Of a DNA stretch of 64,000 bases, positions 7,798 through 15,807 are shown one piece after another. Numbering within the stretch: the first letter of the stretch is position 1; each line of letters begins with the position of its first letter. Below the pieces are notes generated by a model. It made no database searches and was not told where the DNA came from. It worked only from the letters and a program-made list of their open reading frames with translations. Where the stretch lies: assembly GCA_018823325.1 (NCBI GenBank), contig JAHJIJ010000027.1, forward strand, positions 1 to 64,000. The letters run 5' to 3'. This DNA is from Alphaproteobacteria bacterium (GTDB lineage: Bacteria; Pseudomonadota; Alphaproteobacteria; Sphingomonadales; Sphingomonadaceae). Both the position numbers and the translations under genes were made by a program.

Positions 7798-7977
7798 CTA
7801 ACCGCCCCGAAAACCACCGAAAGCCAGCACAACCATCCAGACCACCGCGAAGATCAGGACCCAGATAAGAATGAGCCGCAGCAGGTTCTTCTTGGGAAGG
7901 CGACGCAGTGCAAGGCTGCTCCCGACAAGGACGAAGGCCATGACGAACCACAGGCTGTGAGCAACAATGTCGGCCAG
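7798..7977 (-). CDS. Small membrane protein (about 59 residues)
   Basis: A short minus-strand frame reading LADIVAHSLWFVMAF, then a basic segment (RRLPKKNLLRL) and a second hydrophobic helix (ILIWVLIFAVVWMVVLAF), ending GGFRGG. The two-helix hairpin with positive residues between is typical of small inner-membrane proteins. The best ribosome binding site (GGGAG) is seven bases before a CTG, so a CTG start is proposed; the first ATG would remove most of helix one. It follows the MBL-fold hydrolase gene by about 30 bases on the same strand and probably ends that operon. No function known. Confidence 0.55.
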   Translation of the reverse strand: MADIVAHSLWFVMAFVLVGSSLALRRLPKKNLLRLILIWVLIFAVVWMVVLAFGGFRGG

Positions 7978-8007
7978 GGTAAATCTCCCTCTGATCTGCC
8001 GCGCCGG

Positions 8008-8781
8008 TCAGATCCGGACAGTCAGTCCATCATAGCCCGGTTCGACCCCTTCAGGAAGGACCGCACGGAGAGTCTGATAGTCCATGCTGTTGTCCATATG
8101 GGTCAGGATCGCCTGACCGGGGCCGATACGGGCAATCGCCTCCAGTGTTTGCGCAAGATGCGTGTGAGTGGGATGCGGCCGCTCGCGCAAAGCATCGATC
8201 ACCAGGCAATCCACGCCCGCGTAGAGCGCAATCATTGCCTCGGTCATCTCGTGAAAATCGGTGGCGTAGGCGATCGATTTGCCCTGAAGGTCAAAGCGGA
8301 AACCGCTTGAATAAATATAGCCATGGGGTTGATCGACGTGGCGCACGGCAATGTCGCCAATGGTGACGCCATCAACCGGCAGATCATGCCCTGCGATGGT
8401 CGCACGATAGCCTTCGCGGCCGTCAAAGGCGTAATCGAACCGCTCGCGCAATCTGGTCATCGTCGCCGCATGGGCATAGCCGGGCACCGGGGTTCCGCGA
8501 TGATGCATGATCTGGCGCAGGTCATCGATGCCGTGACAATGATCGGCGTGATCGTGAGTCCACAGAACGCCGTCGAGGTGAACGACATTTGCTGCCAGCA
8601 TCTGCGCGCGGAAGTCTGGAGAGGTATCGACCAGCAGCCGTGTCGTGGCGCTCTCCACGAGGATCGACACACGGGTGCGGCGATTGCGTGGCTCCGAGGG
8701 GTCGCAGCGGCCCCAGTCATTGCCGATACGCGGCACACCGGAGGACGTTCCACTGCCCAGCATGACGAGCTTGAGCGTCAT
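8008..8781 (-). CDS. MBL-fold metallo-hydrolase (PhnP-like)
   Basis: A 257-residue metallo-beta-lactamase-fold hydrolase. The N-terminus MLGSGTSSGVPRIG and the metal-binding THDHADH (75-81) are characteristic, with later conserved blocks AYATDFHE and LTHMDN supplying further metal ligands. It resembles the phosphodiesterase-like PhnP/RNase Z-related branch, in which substrates are often phosphodiesters of small molecules. It follows tatD by four bases and is part of the metG-tatD-MBL run. This gene order is common in alphaproteobacteria, but a specific substrate cannot be read from the sequence. Confidence 0.85.
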   Translation of the reverse strand: MTLKLVMLGSGTSSGVPRIGNDWGRCDPSEPRNRRTRVSILVESATTRLLVDTSPDFRAQMLAANVVHLDGVLWTHDHADHCHGIDDLRQIMHHRGTPVPGYAHAATMTRLRERFDYAFDGREGYRATIAGHDLPVDGVTIGDIAVRHVDQPHGYIYSSGFRFDLQGKSIAYATDFHEMTEAMIALYAGVDCLVIDALRERPHPTHTHLAQTLEAIARIGPGQAILTHMDNSMDYQTLRAVLPEGVEPGYDGLTVRI

Positions 8782-8785
8782 GCCG

Positions 8786-9571
8786 TCACGCTGCCGGGGC
8801 GGCCCTGGAGAACAGGGCGAAGAAGTTGCGCGTCGTCGTTTCGGTCAGCGTCTCCAGCGTTTCGCCGCGAAGATTGGCGAGGAAGCGTGCGGTGTCGGCA
8901 ACATAAGCGGGCTCACATGGGCGTCCGCGATACGGGACCGGGGCGAGAAAAGGCGAGTCCGTTTCCACGAGCAGGAGATCGCCCGGAATACGGGCCGCCG
9001 TCTGCTGCAGGGCCTTGGCGTTCTTGAAGGTCACGATACCGGAAATGCTGATGAACAGCCCGAGTTCCAGCGCGATGTCTGCAAAGGCATCGCTGGCGGT
9101 GAAGCAATGAATGACGCCGGTGAACGCCCCCTGCCCCATCTCCTCGCGCAGGATCGCTGCGGTATCCTCCTCGGCATCGCGGGTGTGGATGATGATTGGC
9201 AGGCCGGTCTCGCGTGCCGCGGCGATATGGGCGCGGAAGCTGGTCTGCTGTTGGGCGCGGTCGCTGTGATCGTAATAATAATCGAGACCCGTCTCGCCGA
9301 TGCCGATGACGCGGGGGTGCGCGGCGGCGACGACGAGCTTGGCGGTGTCGACATGAGCGTGGCTGTCCGCCTCATGCGGGTGGATGCCGACGCTGGCCCA
9401 GACGTCCGGCTCGCGCTCGGCGAGGCCAATGATCGCCGCCCACTCGCGCTCGCGGGTGGAGATGTTGAGCATATTGCCGACACCGGCTGCACGGGCGCGA
9501 GCGAGGACCGCGGGCTGATCCTCGACCAGGCCCTCATAATTGAGGTGGCAGTGGCTATCGACCAGCATCAT
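8786..9571 (-). CDS. tatD: TatD family metal-dependent hydrolase (DNase)
   Basis: A 261-residue TIM-barrel hydrolase of the TatD family, members of which act as 3'-5' exonucleases or deoxyribonucleases on damaged DNA. Motifs: DSHCHL (H7, H9) at the N-terminus, IGETGLDYYY in the middle (metal-binding Glu), PIIIHTRDAEED, and VETDSPFLAP near the C-terminus. Length is normal for the family. It starts six bases after metG ends and is four bases ahead of the MBL-fold gene, so the three are very likely translated from one transcript. Confidence 0.93.
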   Translation of the reverse strand: MMLVDSHCHLNYEGLVEDQPAVLARARAAGVGNMLNISTREREWAAIIGLAEREPDVWASVGIHPHEADSHAHVDTAKLVVAAAHPRVIGIGETGLDYYYDHSDRAQQQTSFRAHIAAARETGLPIIIHTRDAEEDTAAILREEMGQGAFTGVIHCFTASDAFADIALELGLFISISGIVTFKNAKALQQTAARIPGDLLLVETDSPFLAPVPYRGRPCEPAYVADTARFLANLRGETLETLTETTTRNFFALFSRAAPAA

Positions 9572-9577
9572 CGGCGC

Positions 9578-11143
9578 TTACTCGGGCTCTGCGGGCAGTT
9601 CGAGGCGGGGGAAGAGCGGCTGCTGCGCTCCGACCACGTGGTCACCCTCTCGCACGTTCGCATACCAGTTCGAACTGATGCCGGCGAAGGTGCGGGTATC
9701 ATTCGGAACGCCGAGGCGATCGAGCAAGGCATTGGCGCTGCCCGGAATGACGGGAAGAGCCGAAACGGCCAGCGCGCCAATGCAGACATAGAGCGTGGCA
9801 AGGACCGCTTCCATCCGTGCGGGATCGGTCTTGCGCAGCGCCCAAGGCGCCTGCGCATCTACATAAGCGTTGCAGGCATAAGCGGCGCGCAGCCATGCCT
9901 GGATTGCCTCGTGGGGTGCGAGACGCTCGAAAGCGCTGGGCATGTCCTGTGAAGTGATCTCTCGCACCAGCGCCAGCAGCGCCTCATCATCGGCGTTCGG
10001 CGCGGGGACAGGCAGGCGGCCCTCAAGGTTCTTGGCGATGAAGCTCAGCACCCGCTGGGCAAGATTACCGAAGGCGTTGCCAAGCTCAGTATTCGATTTG
10101 TGAACAATGGCTTCAGCGCTGTAGCTCCCATCATTGCCGAAACTCACCTCGGCGAGCAGGAAATAGCGCAGCGGATCGACACCGAAGGCTTCGGCCAGCT
10201 CCACCGGATCGGCGACATTGCCGAGCGACTTGGACATCTTCTCGCCGCGATTGAGCAGGAAGCCATGGCCGAACACCGTTTTCGGCAAGGGCAGCTTCGC
10301 GCTCATCAGAAAGGCCGGCCAATAAACCGTATGAAAACGAACGATATCCTTGCCGATAATGTGGACGATATCGCCTCCCTCGGCCCAATAACGCGCCATG
10401 CGTTCCGGGTCAGTGGGGTAGCCGCAGCCCGTGATATAGTTTGTTAGGGCATCGACCCAGACATACATCACGTGATCGGGCGAACCGGGCACCTTAACGC
10501 CCCAATCGAAGCTGGTGCGCGAGACGGAGAGATCGCGCAGCCCGCCTTCGACGAAGCGGAGTATCTCGTTGCGGCGGCTCTCCGGCTGAATGAAGTCGGC
10601 ATTGTCACGATAAAGCGCGAGCAACCGGTCCTGATAGGCAGAGAGGCGGAAGAACCAGCTTTCTTCGACAGTCCATTCCACCGGCGTACCCTGCGGCGAA
10701 AGCTTTTCGCCGCCATCACTGACACTTAGCTCGCTCTCGTCGTAATAAGCCTCATCGCGGACCGAGTACCAGCCCTCGTAGCGATCCAGATAAAGATCGC
10801 CGTTGTCGACCATGGCCTGCCAGATCGCCTGGCTGGCGACATGATGCTCGGGCTCGCTCGTGCGAATGAAACGATCATAGCTGATGTTCAGAAGATCATC
10901 CATCTGCCTGAAATAACCAGACATCTCATTGGCCAGCTCGACCGGCTCGACGCCTTTGGCCCGGGCAGCCTGCGCCATCTTCAGGCCATGCTCGTCCGTG
11001 CCGGTCTGGAAGAACACGTCGCGTCCCATCATCCGCGCAGCGCGAGCAAAAGCGTCCGTGGCAATCGCCTCATAGGCGTGGCCGATGTGCGGACGGCCAT
11101 TGGGGTAGCTGATTGCGGTCGTGATGGTGAAGGGTTTCGACAT
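9578..11143 (-). CDS. metG: Methionyl-tRNA synthetase
   Basis: A 521-residue class I synthetase that charges tRNA-Met. The HIGH motif reads HIGH at 19-22 and KMSKS is at 302-306. The anticodon-binding helical domain follows. The protein ends after it, so the C-terminal EMAP/Trbp111-like tRNA-binding domain of longer MetG forms is absent, as is usual in alphaproteobacteria. It heads the metG-tatD-MBL cluster. In many relatives tmk and holB sit directly upstream; here an Nramp transporter gene and palindromic repeats separate them. Confidence 0.97.
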   Translation of the reverse strand: MSKPFTITTAISYPNGRPHIGHAYEAIATDAFARAARMMGRDVFFQTGTDEHGLKMAQAARAKGVEPVELANEMSGYFRQMDDLLNISYDRFIRTSEPEHHVASQAIWQAMVDNGDLYLDRYEGWYSVRDEAYYDESELSVSDGGEKLSPQGTPVEWTVEESWFFRLSAYQDRLLALYRDNADFIQPESRRNEILRFVEGGLRDLSVSRTSFDWGVKVPGSPDHVMYVWVDALTNYITGCGYPTDPERMARYWAEGGDIVHIIGKDIVRFHTVYWPAFLMSAKLPLPKTVFGHGFLLNRGEKMSKSLGNVADPVELAEAFGVDPLRYFLLAEVSFGNDGSYSAEAIVHKSNTELGNAFGNLAQRVLSFIAKNLEGRLPVPAPNADDEALLALVREITSQDMPSAFERLAPHEAIQAWLRAAYACNAYVDAQAPWALRKTDPARMEAVLATLYVCIGALAVSALPVIPGSANALLDRLGVPNDTRTFAGISSNWYANVREGDHVVGAQQPLFPRLELPAEPE

Positions 11144-11272
11144 GATTTCCTGCTGGGATAGGCGACCGTCTGGCGTGCGGCCTTGCTCGCGGCTTCTCTA
11201 GCGGGGTCGGGGTGGGATGCCTAGACTCTCCCTTGCCCGACGTCTGATGCAAGAGGTTTCGTGCTTTGGCTT

Positions 11273-11299
11273 CCTGGGCTCCTGCCTTCGCAGGAGCAC
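11273..11299. repeat. Dispersed palindromic repeat, copy 1
   Basis: An intergenic element with the core CTCCTGCCTTCGCAGGAG, which forms a short hairpin, preceded by CCTGGG. The same unit with minor changes occurs at 12778, 12827 and 30741. It lies between the Nramp gene end and metG start. Confidence 0.7.
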
Positions 11300-11310
11300 A
11301 ATCTCGAGGA

Positions 11311-12636
11311 TTACAGCAGCGAGCGGATCTGATCGATGCACAAGACAGCGAAAAGCAGCGAGGCCGAGGCGAGCATGAGGTTGGACCACCAGCCCGAGCG
11401 CCATTCCGCCGGCACGAGCTTTGAGTTCAGCAGCCACATGAGCGTGAGCGCGAGAAAGGGCATGAAGAAGGCCCCGAAAGCGCCATAAGCGATGATCAGC
11501 GCAAAGGGCTGGCCAAGCAGCAGCAGGAGCATTGGCGGGAACGTCAGCCAGAGCACGTAGAAGCGGAAGGCCGGCGTGCGATCCAGCGTGGCGATGATCG
11601 CGGGATCATGCAGGGCGGCCTCCCCTGCCCGCTCAGCCCGGATGCTGCGCACGAAGTCGGCGAAGAGCAAAGACACGCCCTGCCAGACGCCAAGCAGCGA
11701 GGAGAAGGTGGTTGCGGCAAATCCGATGAGAAACAGCGTTGCGACAGTGCGGCCGAAGCGCGCCTCCAGCACAGCGCCCAGATCAAGCAGGCCGCGATCG
11801 CCGCCCGAGAGCGCGATCTGTGCCGTGTAGAGCAGTTCGGCGCCCACGATGAGCATCGCGATGACGAACACACCGGTGGCGATATAAGCCACGCGATTGT
11901 CGAACCGCATCATGGGAATCCAGGCCGGGGAGCGCCATCCCTTCGCATTGACCCAATAGCCGTAGGCCGCGAGCGTGATCGTGCCGCCAACGCCGCCAAT
12001 GAGGCCCAGCGTGTAAATTGCCGAGCCATCCGGCAGCGTGGGCGCAAGCCCGGTCAGGGCAGCGCCAAGATTGGGCGCGACGAGAATGGCGAGGCCAACG
12101 ACAATGACGAACATCACGCCGATGAGCAGCTTCATCATCGCCTCGAACACCGCATAGCGATTGAACAGCACGAACAGCGCGCCGGAAAGTCCGCAAAGCA
12201 CGCCCCAGGTCCAGAAGGGCAGCACATCCGGGAACATGGCGGCCAGCGGCAGCGCTGTCGCGCTCATCGCCGTGCCGCCATACACAAAGCCCCAGATCAG
12301 GATGTAGATACCGAAATACCAGCTCGTCCAGCGCCCGAGCGAGCGCCAGCCCTGCAGCATCGTCGAACCGGTGGCGAGGTGATAGCGCCCGGTCGCCTCG
12401 GCCAGTGCGATCTTGATGATGCAGCCGATGACAGCCGCCCAGAGCAGCGCATAGCCAAAGCGTGCGCCGGCGATGAGCGTGGCCACGAGATCGCCCGCAC
12501 CGACCCCCGTCGCGGCCACGACGATGCCGGGGCCGAGGCGCTTCCAGCGGGCCAGGCCGGTGGGTGGGATTTCGGCAGCGGCGGAGGAAGCGTCGGCGGG
12601 CTGTGCGGTGTCGGTATGCCGTTGCTCGCTCGCCAT
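11311..12636 (-). CDS. Nramp-family divalent metal transporter
   Basis: A 441-residue integral membrane protein of the Nramp family (proton-coupled Mn2+/Fe2+ or related cation uptake). After a Ser/Ala/Pro-rich cytoplasmic N-terminus come about eleven hydrophobic helices. The first holds GPGIVVAATGVGAGDLV, the family's unwound helix 1 region, though the canonical DPG metal-binding triplet reads GAGD here. This resembles the Nramp-related branch with altered selectivity, so the substrate may not be Mn2+. It is interposed between holB and metG and has palindromic repeats on both sides, which suggests later insertion into the operon. No metal riboswitch was seen upstream. Confidence 0.8.
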   Translation of the reverse strand: MASEQRHTDTAQPADASSAAAEIPPTGLARWKRLGPGIVVAATGVGAGDLVATLIAGARFGYALLWAAVIGCIIKIALAEATGRYHLATGSTMLQGWRSLGRWTSWYFGIYILIWGFVYGGTAMSATALPLAAMFPDVLPFWTWGVLCGLSGALFVLFNRYAVFEAMMKLLIGVMFVIVVGLAILVAPNLGAALTGLAPTLPDGSAIYTLGLIGGVGGTITLAAYGYWVNAKGWRSPAWIPMMRFDNRVAYIATGVFVIAMLIVGAELLYTAQIALSGGDRGLLDLGAVLEARFGRTVATLFLIGFAATTFSSLLGVWQGVSLLFADFVRSIRAERAGEAALHDPAIIATLDRTPAFRFYVLWLTFPPMLLLLLGQPFALIIAYGAFGAFFMPFLALTLMWLLNSKLVPAEWRSGWWSNLMLASASLLFAVLCIDQIRSLL

Positions 12637-12777
12637 GTTGTCCGGTTCCCCTGCGCTTGCTCCGAAGAACCCCGTATAACGGGATTTCGGTGGCGTGGTG
12701 ATTTTCCTGCGCGAGTTGCCACTTTGCGCACTGACGCAACAGCCGAGCAGCCGGAGGCCAATGGAGGTGGGAAACTT

Positions 12778-12854
12778 GTGCTCCTGCCCAGGCAGGAGCC
12801 TAGGGCGGCGAGGCTCGGCGGTTGGGCCCTGGGCTCCTGCCTGCGCAGGAGCAC
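12778..12854. repeat. Inverted pair of palindromic repeats
   Basis: Two copies of the repeat family in opposite orientation: 12778-12804 (CTCCTGCCCAGGCAGGAG core) and 12827-12854 (CTCCTGCCTGCGCAGGAG core), with flanking CCTAGG/CCTGGG. Each can form a hairpin and together they can form a long cruciform. They occupy the roughly 300-base gap between the Nramp start and the holB end, which contains no gene. Confidence 0.7.
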
Positions 12855-12934
12855 GGTATTCAATCGTAAGGGGCTTCGGTCGCGATTAGGGTTTTGCGGC
12901 AACCCCTTCCCTGACGCGAAGAGACTACAAGACG

Positions 12935-13915
12935 CTACCGCCCTGCCCGCGCCACCGTCTCGCAAAGCGTATAGACCAAAGCACCCGGCTCGAGCTGCAG
13001 TGGCGTGACAGCGCCGGCGCCAAGGCGTTGCGCTTCCTCAAAGGCGGCAATGCCGGGGCCGAGCTTTTGGGCCGGCGCACCCCGGAGTCGGCGCGCGATG
13101 TAGCGGGGCACGAGATCCACGAAGGCTTCGAGGCGCGGACGCGCCGAGACGCCAGACAGCGCGCTCATCAGGCCGGCGCGGGCACTGTCTCCGCCGCGTC
13201 CGCCCTGCGCGATGGCATCGAGCGCGCGTTCGAGGCCCGGCAGGTCCAGCTCACGATTGGCGATGGCTTGCCCCGGCGAGCCTTCCGCGCTGGCGGCGAG
13301 CGCCGCACGTTCGGCGGCGGGCACATCCGGGTGTGCGGTGGCCAGGGCCTGCATCATGACGTCATCGGCCAGCGGTGCAAAGCGCAGCATCCGGCAGCGC
13401 GAGCGGATCGTCGGCAGCAGGCGGCCAGGGCGGTGGGCCACCAGCAGGAAGATTGCGCCGGTGGGCGGTTCCTCAAGGCTCTTGAGCAGGGCATTGGCGG
13501 CGCCGGCCTCCAGATCGTCCGCGCTGTCGATCAGTACGACGCGGCGGCTGCCCATGGAGGGGGCGCTGTGCAGCAGGCGCGAGAGACTGCGTACCTGATC
13601 GACGGTGATGTTGCGGGCGAGCGCGCCGCTGTCATTCTTGCTGTCCCGCTCCAGCCGCTCAAGCCGCATGAAATCAGGGTGCGCGCCGCCATCGAACAGA
13701 CGCATGGCAGGATCAGTGGCATCCGGGGCGAGGCGATCGGGCGGGACCGGGCGCCCTGCCCCACTCACCAGCAGACGTCGGGCGAAATCATAGGCGATGC
13801 CGGCCTTGCCGAGCCCGCGCGGGCCGGCAAAAATCCAGCCATGGTGAAGGCGGGTGGTCTTGCACGCTTCGATCAGCGTGGCGATCTGTTCGTCATGGCC
13901 GAGCCAGAGCGTCAT
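12935..13915 (-). CDS. holB: DNA polymerase III subunit delta'
   Basis: A 326-residue AAA+-type clamp-loader subunit. The P-loop position reads GPRGLGKA (31-38), lacking the final Ser/Thr of a working Walker A, which fits delta', a subunit that does not hydrolyse ATP. RVVLIDSADDLEAGAANALLKSLEEPP is the characteristic sensor region. No zinc-binding cysteine cluster of the enterobacterial type is seen, as in other alphaproteobacteria. The ATG overlaps the tmk stop by four bases, indicating translational coupling. Confidence 0.92.
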   Translation of the reverse strand: MTLWLGHDEQIATLIEACKTTRLHHGWIFAGPRGLGKAGIAYDFARRLLVSGAGRPVPPDRLAPDATDPAMRLFDGGAHPDFMRLERLERDSKNDSGALARNITVDQVRSLSRLLHSAPSMGSRRVVLIDSADDLEAGAANALLKSLEEPPTGAIFLLVAHRPGRLLPTIRSRCRMLRFAPLADDVMMQALATAHPDVPAAERAALAASAEGSPGQAIANRELDLPGLERALDAIAQGGRGGDSARAGLMSALSGVSARPRLEAFVDLVPRYIARRLRGAPAQKLGPGIAAFEEAQRLGAGAVTPLQLEPGALVYTLCETVARAGR

Positions 13916-14538
13916 GGCAGCCAGTCGCCGAGCGCCGCCAGCAAGCGATCGCGCACGGTCTCCATCGAGCCGCTCGCATCGACCTCTCGGAAGCGCTCCG
14001 GTTCGGCAGCGGCGAAGCGGCGGAAGGCCTGCGCCACGGCACGGTGGAACTCGGCGTCACGCCCGCCGATCCGGTCCGCCTCACCGGCATCGCGCGCGCC
14101 GGCCCGCTCGCTGCTTTCATCGAGCGGCAAGGCGAGCAGCAGGGTGCGATCCGGCAGCAGTCCCTGCGAGCCAATGCGGTGGAGCGTCAGAATGTCGGCA
14201 TCCGTCAACGCATCGCCGGCACCCTGATAGGCGCGGCTGCTATCCAGAAAGCGGTCACAGATCACCCATTTGCCGGCCTCGACCGCCGGCAGGATGGTGC
14301 GCGTGACATGATCCGATCGGGCCGCAGCAAAAAGCAAGGCCTCGGCTCGCACGCTCCAGCGGTCCGCCGCACCGGAAAGCAGCAGGCCGCGAATGGCCTC
14401 TGCGCCCTCGCTGCCGCCGGGCTCGCGGGTCAGCACCGTCTCGATGCCGCGCATTTCCAGCGCCTGCGCGAGCAGCCGGGCCTGCGTGGACTTGCCGACG
14501 CCCTCCCCGCCTTCCAGCGTGATGAAGCGGCCGCGCAT
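13912..14538 (-). CDS. tmk: Thymidylate kinase
   Basis: A 208-residue dTMP kinase (dTMP to dTDP). The P-loop GGEGVGKS spans 10-17, DR(F/L) appears in ICDRFLDSSRAYQG, and the LID region contains the acidic/arginine stretch ESSERAGARDAGEADRIGG. The ATG at 14538 (MRGRFITLEGG) fits the family N-terminus; an upstream in-frame start would overlap dacA. It overlaps holB by four bases. Confidence 0.95.
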   Translation of the reverse strand: MRGRFITLEGGEGVGKSTQARLLAQALEMRGIETVLTREPGGSEGAEAIRGLLLSGAADRWSVRAEALLFAAARSDHVTRTILPAVEAGKWVICDRFLDSSRAYQGAGDALTDADILTLHRIGSQGLLPDRTLLLALPLDESSERAGARDAGEADRIGGRDAEFHRAVAQAFRRFAAAEPERFREVDASGSMETVRDRLLAALGDWLP

Positions 14539-14549
14539 CACGCCATCGC

Positions 14550-15710
14550 TCAGCTGAAGAACGACAGCAAGCCGTTCCACAGGCGCGCGAAGAAGCCGCC
14601 CTCGGACACCGCTTCCTTCGCCACGAGCGGCAGGGTCTGCGTCGTACCGTCACCGGCATCCACGACGAGCTGCGCGATTTCCTGACCCTGCTCGATGGGA
14701 GCCATGATCGGCCCGCGATAGACGATGCGCGCCTTGATCTCGCCGTTGGCCGCAGCGATCGGTACGGTGGCAACGAGATCGCGCGGCGTGACGAGATCGA
14801 CAGTGCGCGCCCAGCCGCCCTGCACCTGCGCCTGACCAAGCGTGATGCCCTTCTTCGCCAGTGGTTTGGAGCGCCAGGCCTTGAAGCCCCAGTCCATGAA
14901 GCGCACCGATTCCTCGATACGGCCATTGAAGCTGTCCAGCCCTGCAACGACCATCACGAGGCGGCGGCCATTCTGTTCGGCTGAGCCGGTGAAGCCATAG
15001 CCGGCTTCTTCGGTGTGGCCGGTCTTGAGACCATCGGCGCCATCGATCCGGCCGAGAATCGGGTTGCGATTGGCCTGGCTGATTGCCGAGCCGCCCATCG
15101 TCTGGCCCCAGGTGAATTCCTTGACCGTGTAGAACTGCTTGTAGAGATCCGGCGTCTCTTCCAGCGTTGAGCGCGCCAGCGTCGCCAGATCGTGCGCGGT
15201 GGAATAGGTCCGACCTTCGTCCGGCCAGCCGGTGGTGTTGGCGAAATGGCTGTTGGTCATGCCCAGCCGCTTCGCCTCGGCATTCATGAGATCGGTGAAA
15301 GCTTCTTCCGATCCAGCGATCCCCTCGGCAAGCACGACGCAGGCATCATTGCCCGAGAGCGTGACGATGCCGTGCAGCAGATTCTCGACCGAGACTTCCT
15401 CATTGACGGAGAGGAACATGGTGGAGCCCTGACTGTGCCACTTGCGCCATGTCTCCGGACGGACAGTGAACTTCTGGTCGAGCCGCAGCTTGCCTTCCTT
15501 GATCAAATGAAACGCGACGTGAGTCGTCATCATCTTGACCATGGAGGCCGGCGGCATCCGCCGGTCGCTATCCTTGTTGAACAGCACCCGGCCGGAGGAC
15601 AGATCGACCATATAGGCGACGGGTGCGTTGGAGGTGTAGCTCGGTGTATTCGCCTGCGCGGCCGAGAGGAACAGGGGCAGGACAAAGGCAATCGGCAGAA
15701 GTGCGCGCAT
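14550..15710 (-). CDS. dacA: D-alanyl-D-alanine carboxypeptidase (penicillin-binding protein, DacA type)
   Basis: A 386-residue low-molecular-weight PBP of the peptidase S11 family, which trims pentapeptide stems in the periplasm. A signal peptide covers about 1-20 (ends AAQA). Active-site motifs: SMVK at 56-59 (nucleophile Ser56), SGN at 119-121 and KTG at 229-231. The C-terminal beta domain follows and the extreme end (LWNGLLSFF) is an amphipathic membrane anchor. It lies 11 bases upstream of tmk, so it heads the dacA-tmk-holB run. Confidence 0.93.
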   Translation of the reverse strand: MRALLPIAFVLPLFLSAAQANTPSYTSNAPVAYMVDLSSGRVLFNKDSDRRMPPASMVKMMTTHVAFHLIKEGKLRLDQKFTVRPETWRKWHSQGSTMFLSVNEEVSVENLLHGIVTLSGNDACVVLAEGIAGSEEAFTDLMNAEAKRLGMTNSHFANTTGWPDEGRTYSTAHDLATLARSTLEETPDLYKQFYTVKEFTWGQTMGGSAISQANRNPILGRIDGADGLKTGHTEEAGYGFTGSAEQNGRRLVMVVAGLDSFNGRIEESVRFMDWGFKAWRSKPLAKKGITLGQAQVQGGWARTVDLVTPRDLVATVPIAAANGEIKARIVYRGPIMAPIEQGQEIAQLVVDAGDGTTQTLPLVAKEAVSEGGFFARLWNGLLSFFS

Positions 15711-15807
15711 TGAAAAAATCCGGTCTTTGACAGGTCATCGCGGGCCATGAGGGCGCCGCGGTTCGCTCAGTCCTTAGCCATCCACCATGGCTCTGCCTAG
15801 CCCTGGA

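Noticed and set aside
12637..12934. Possible manganese riboswitch ahead of the Nramp gene
   Set aside because: The gap is filled by the paired palindromic repeats and I saw no aptamer-like conserved loops.
11608..13008. 466-codon plus-strand frame
   Set aside because: Runs antisense through the Nramp gene and across the palindromic repeats; composition is charged and low in hydrophobic residues, typical of a shadow frame.
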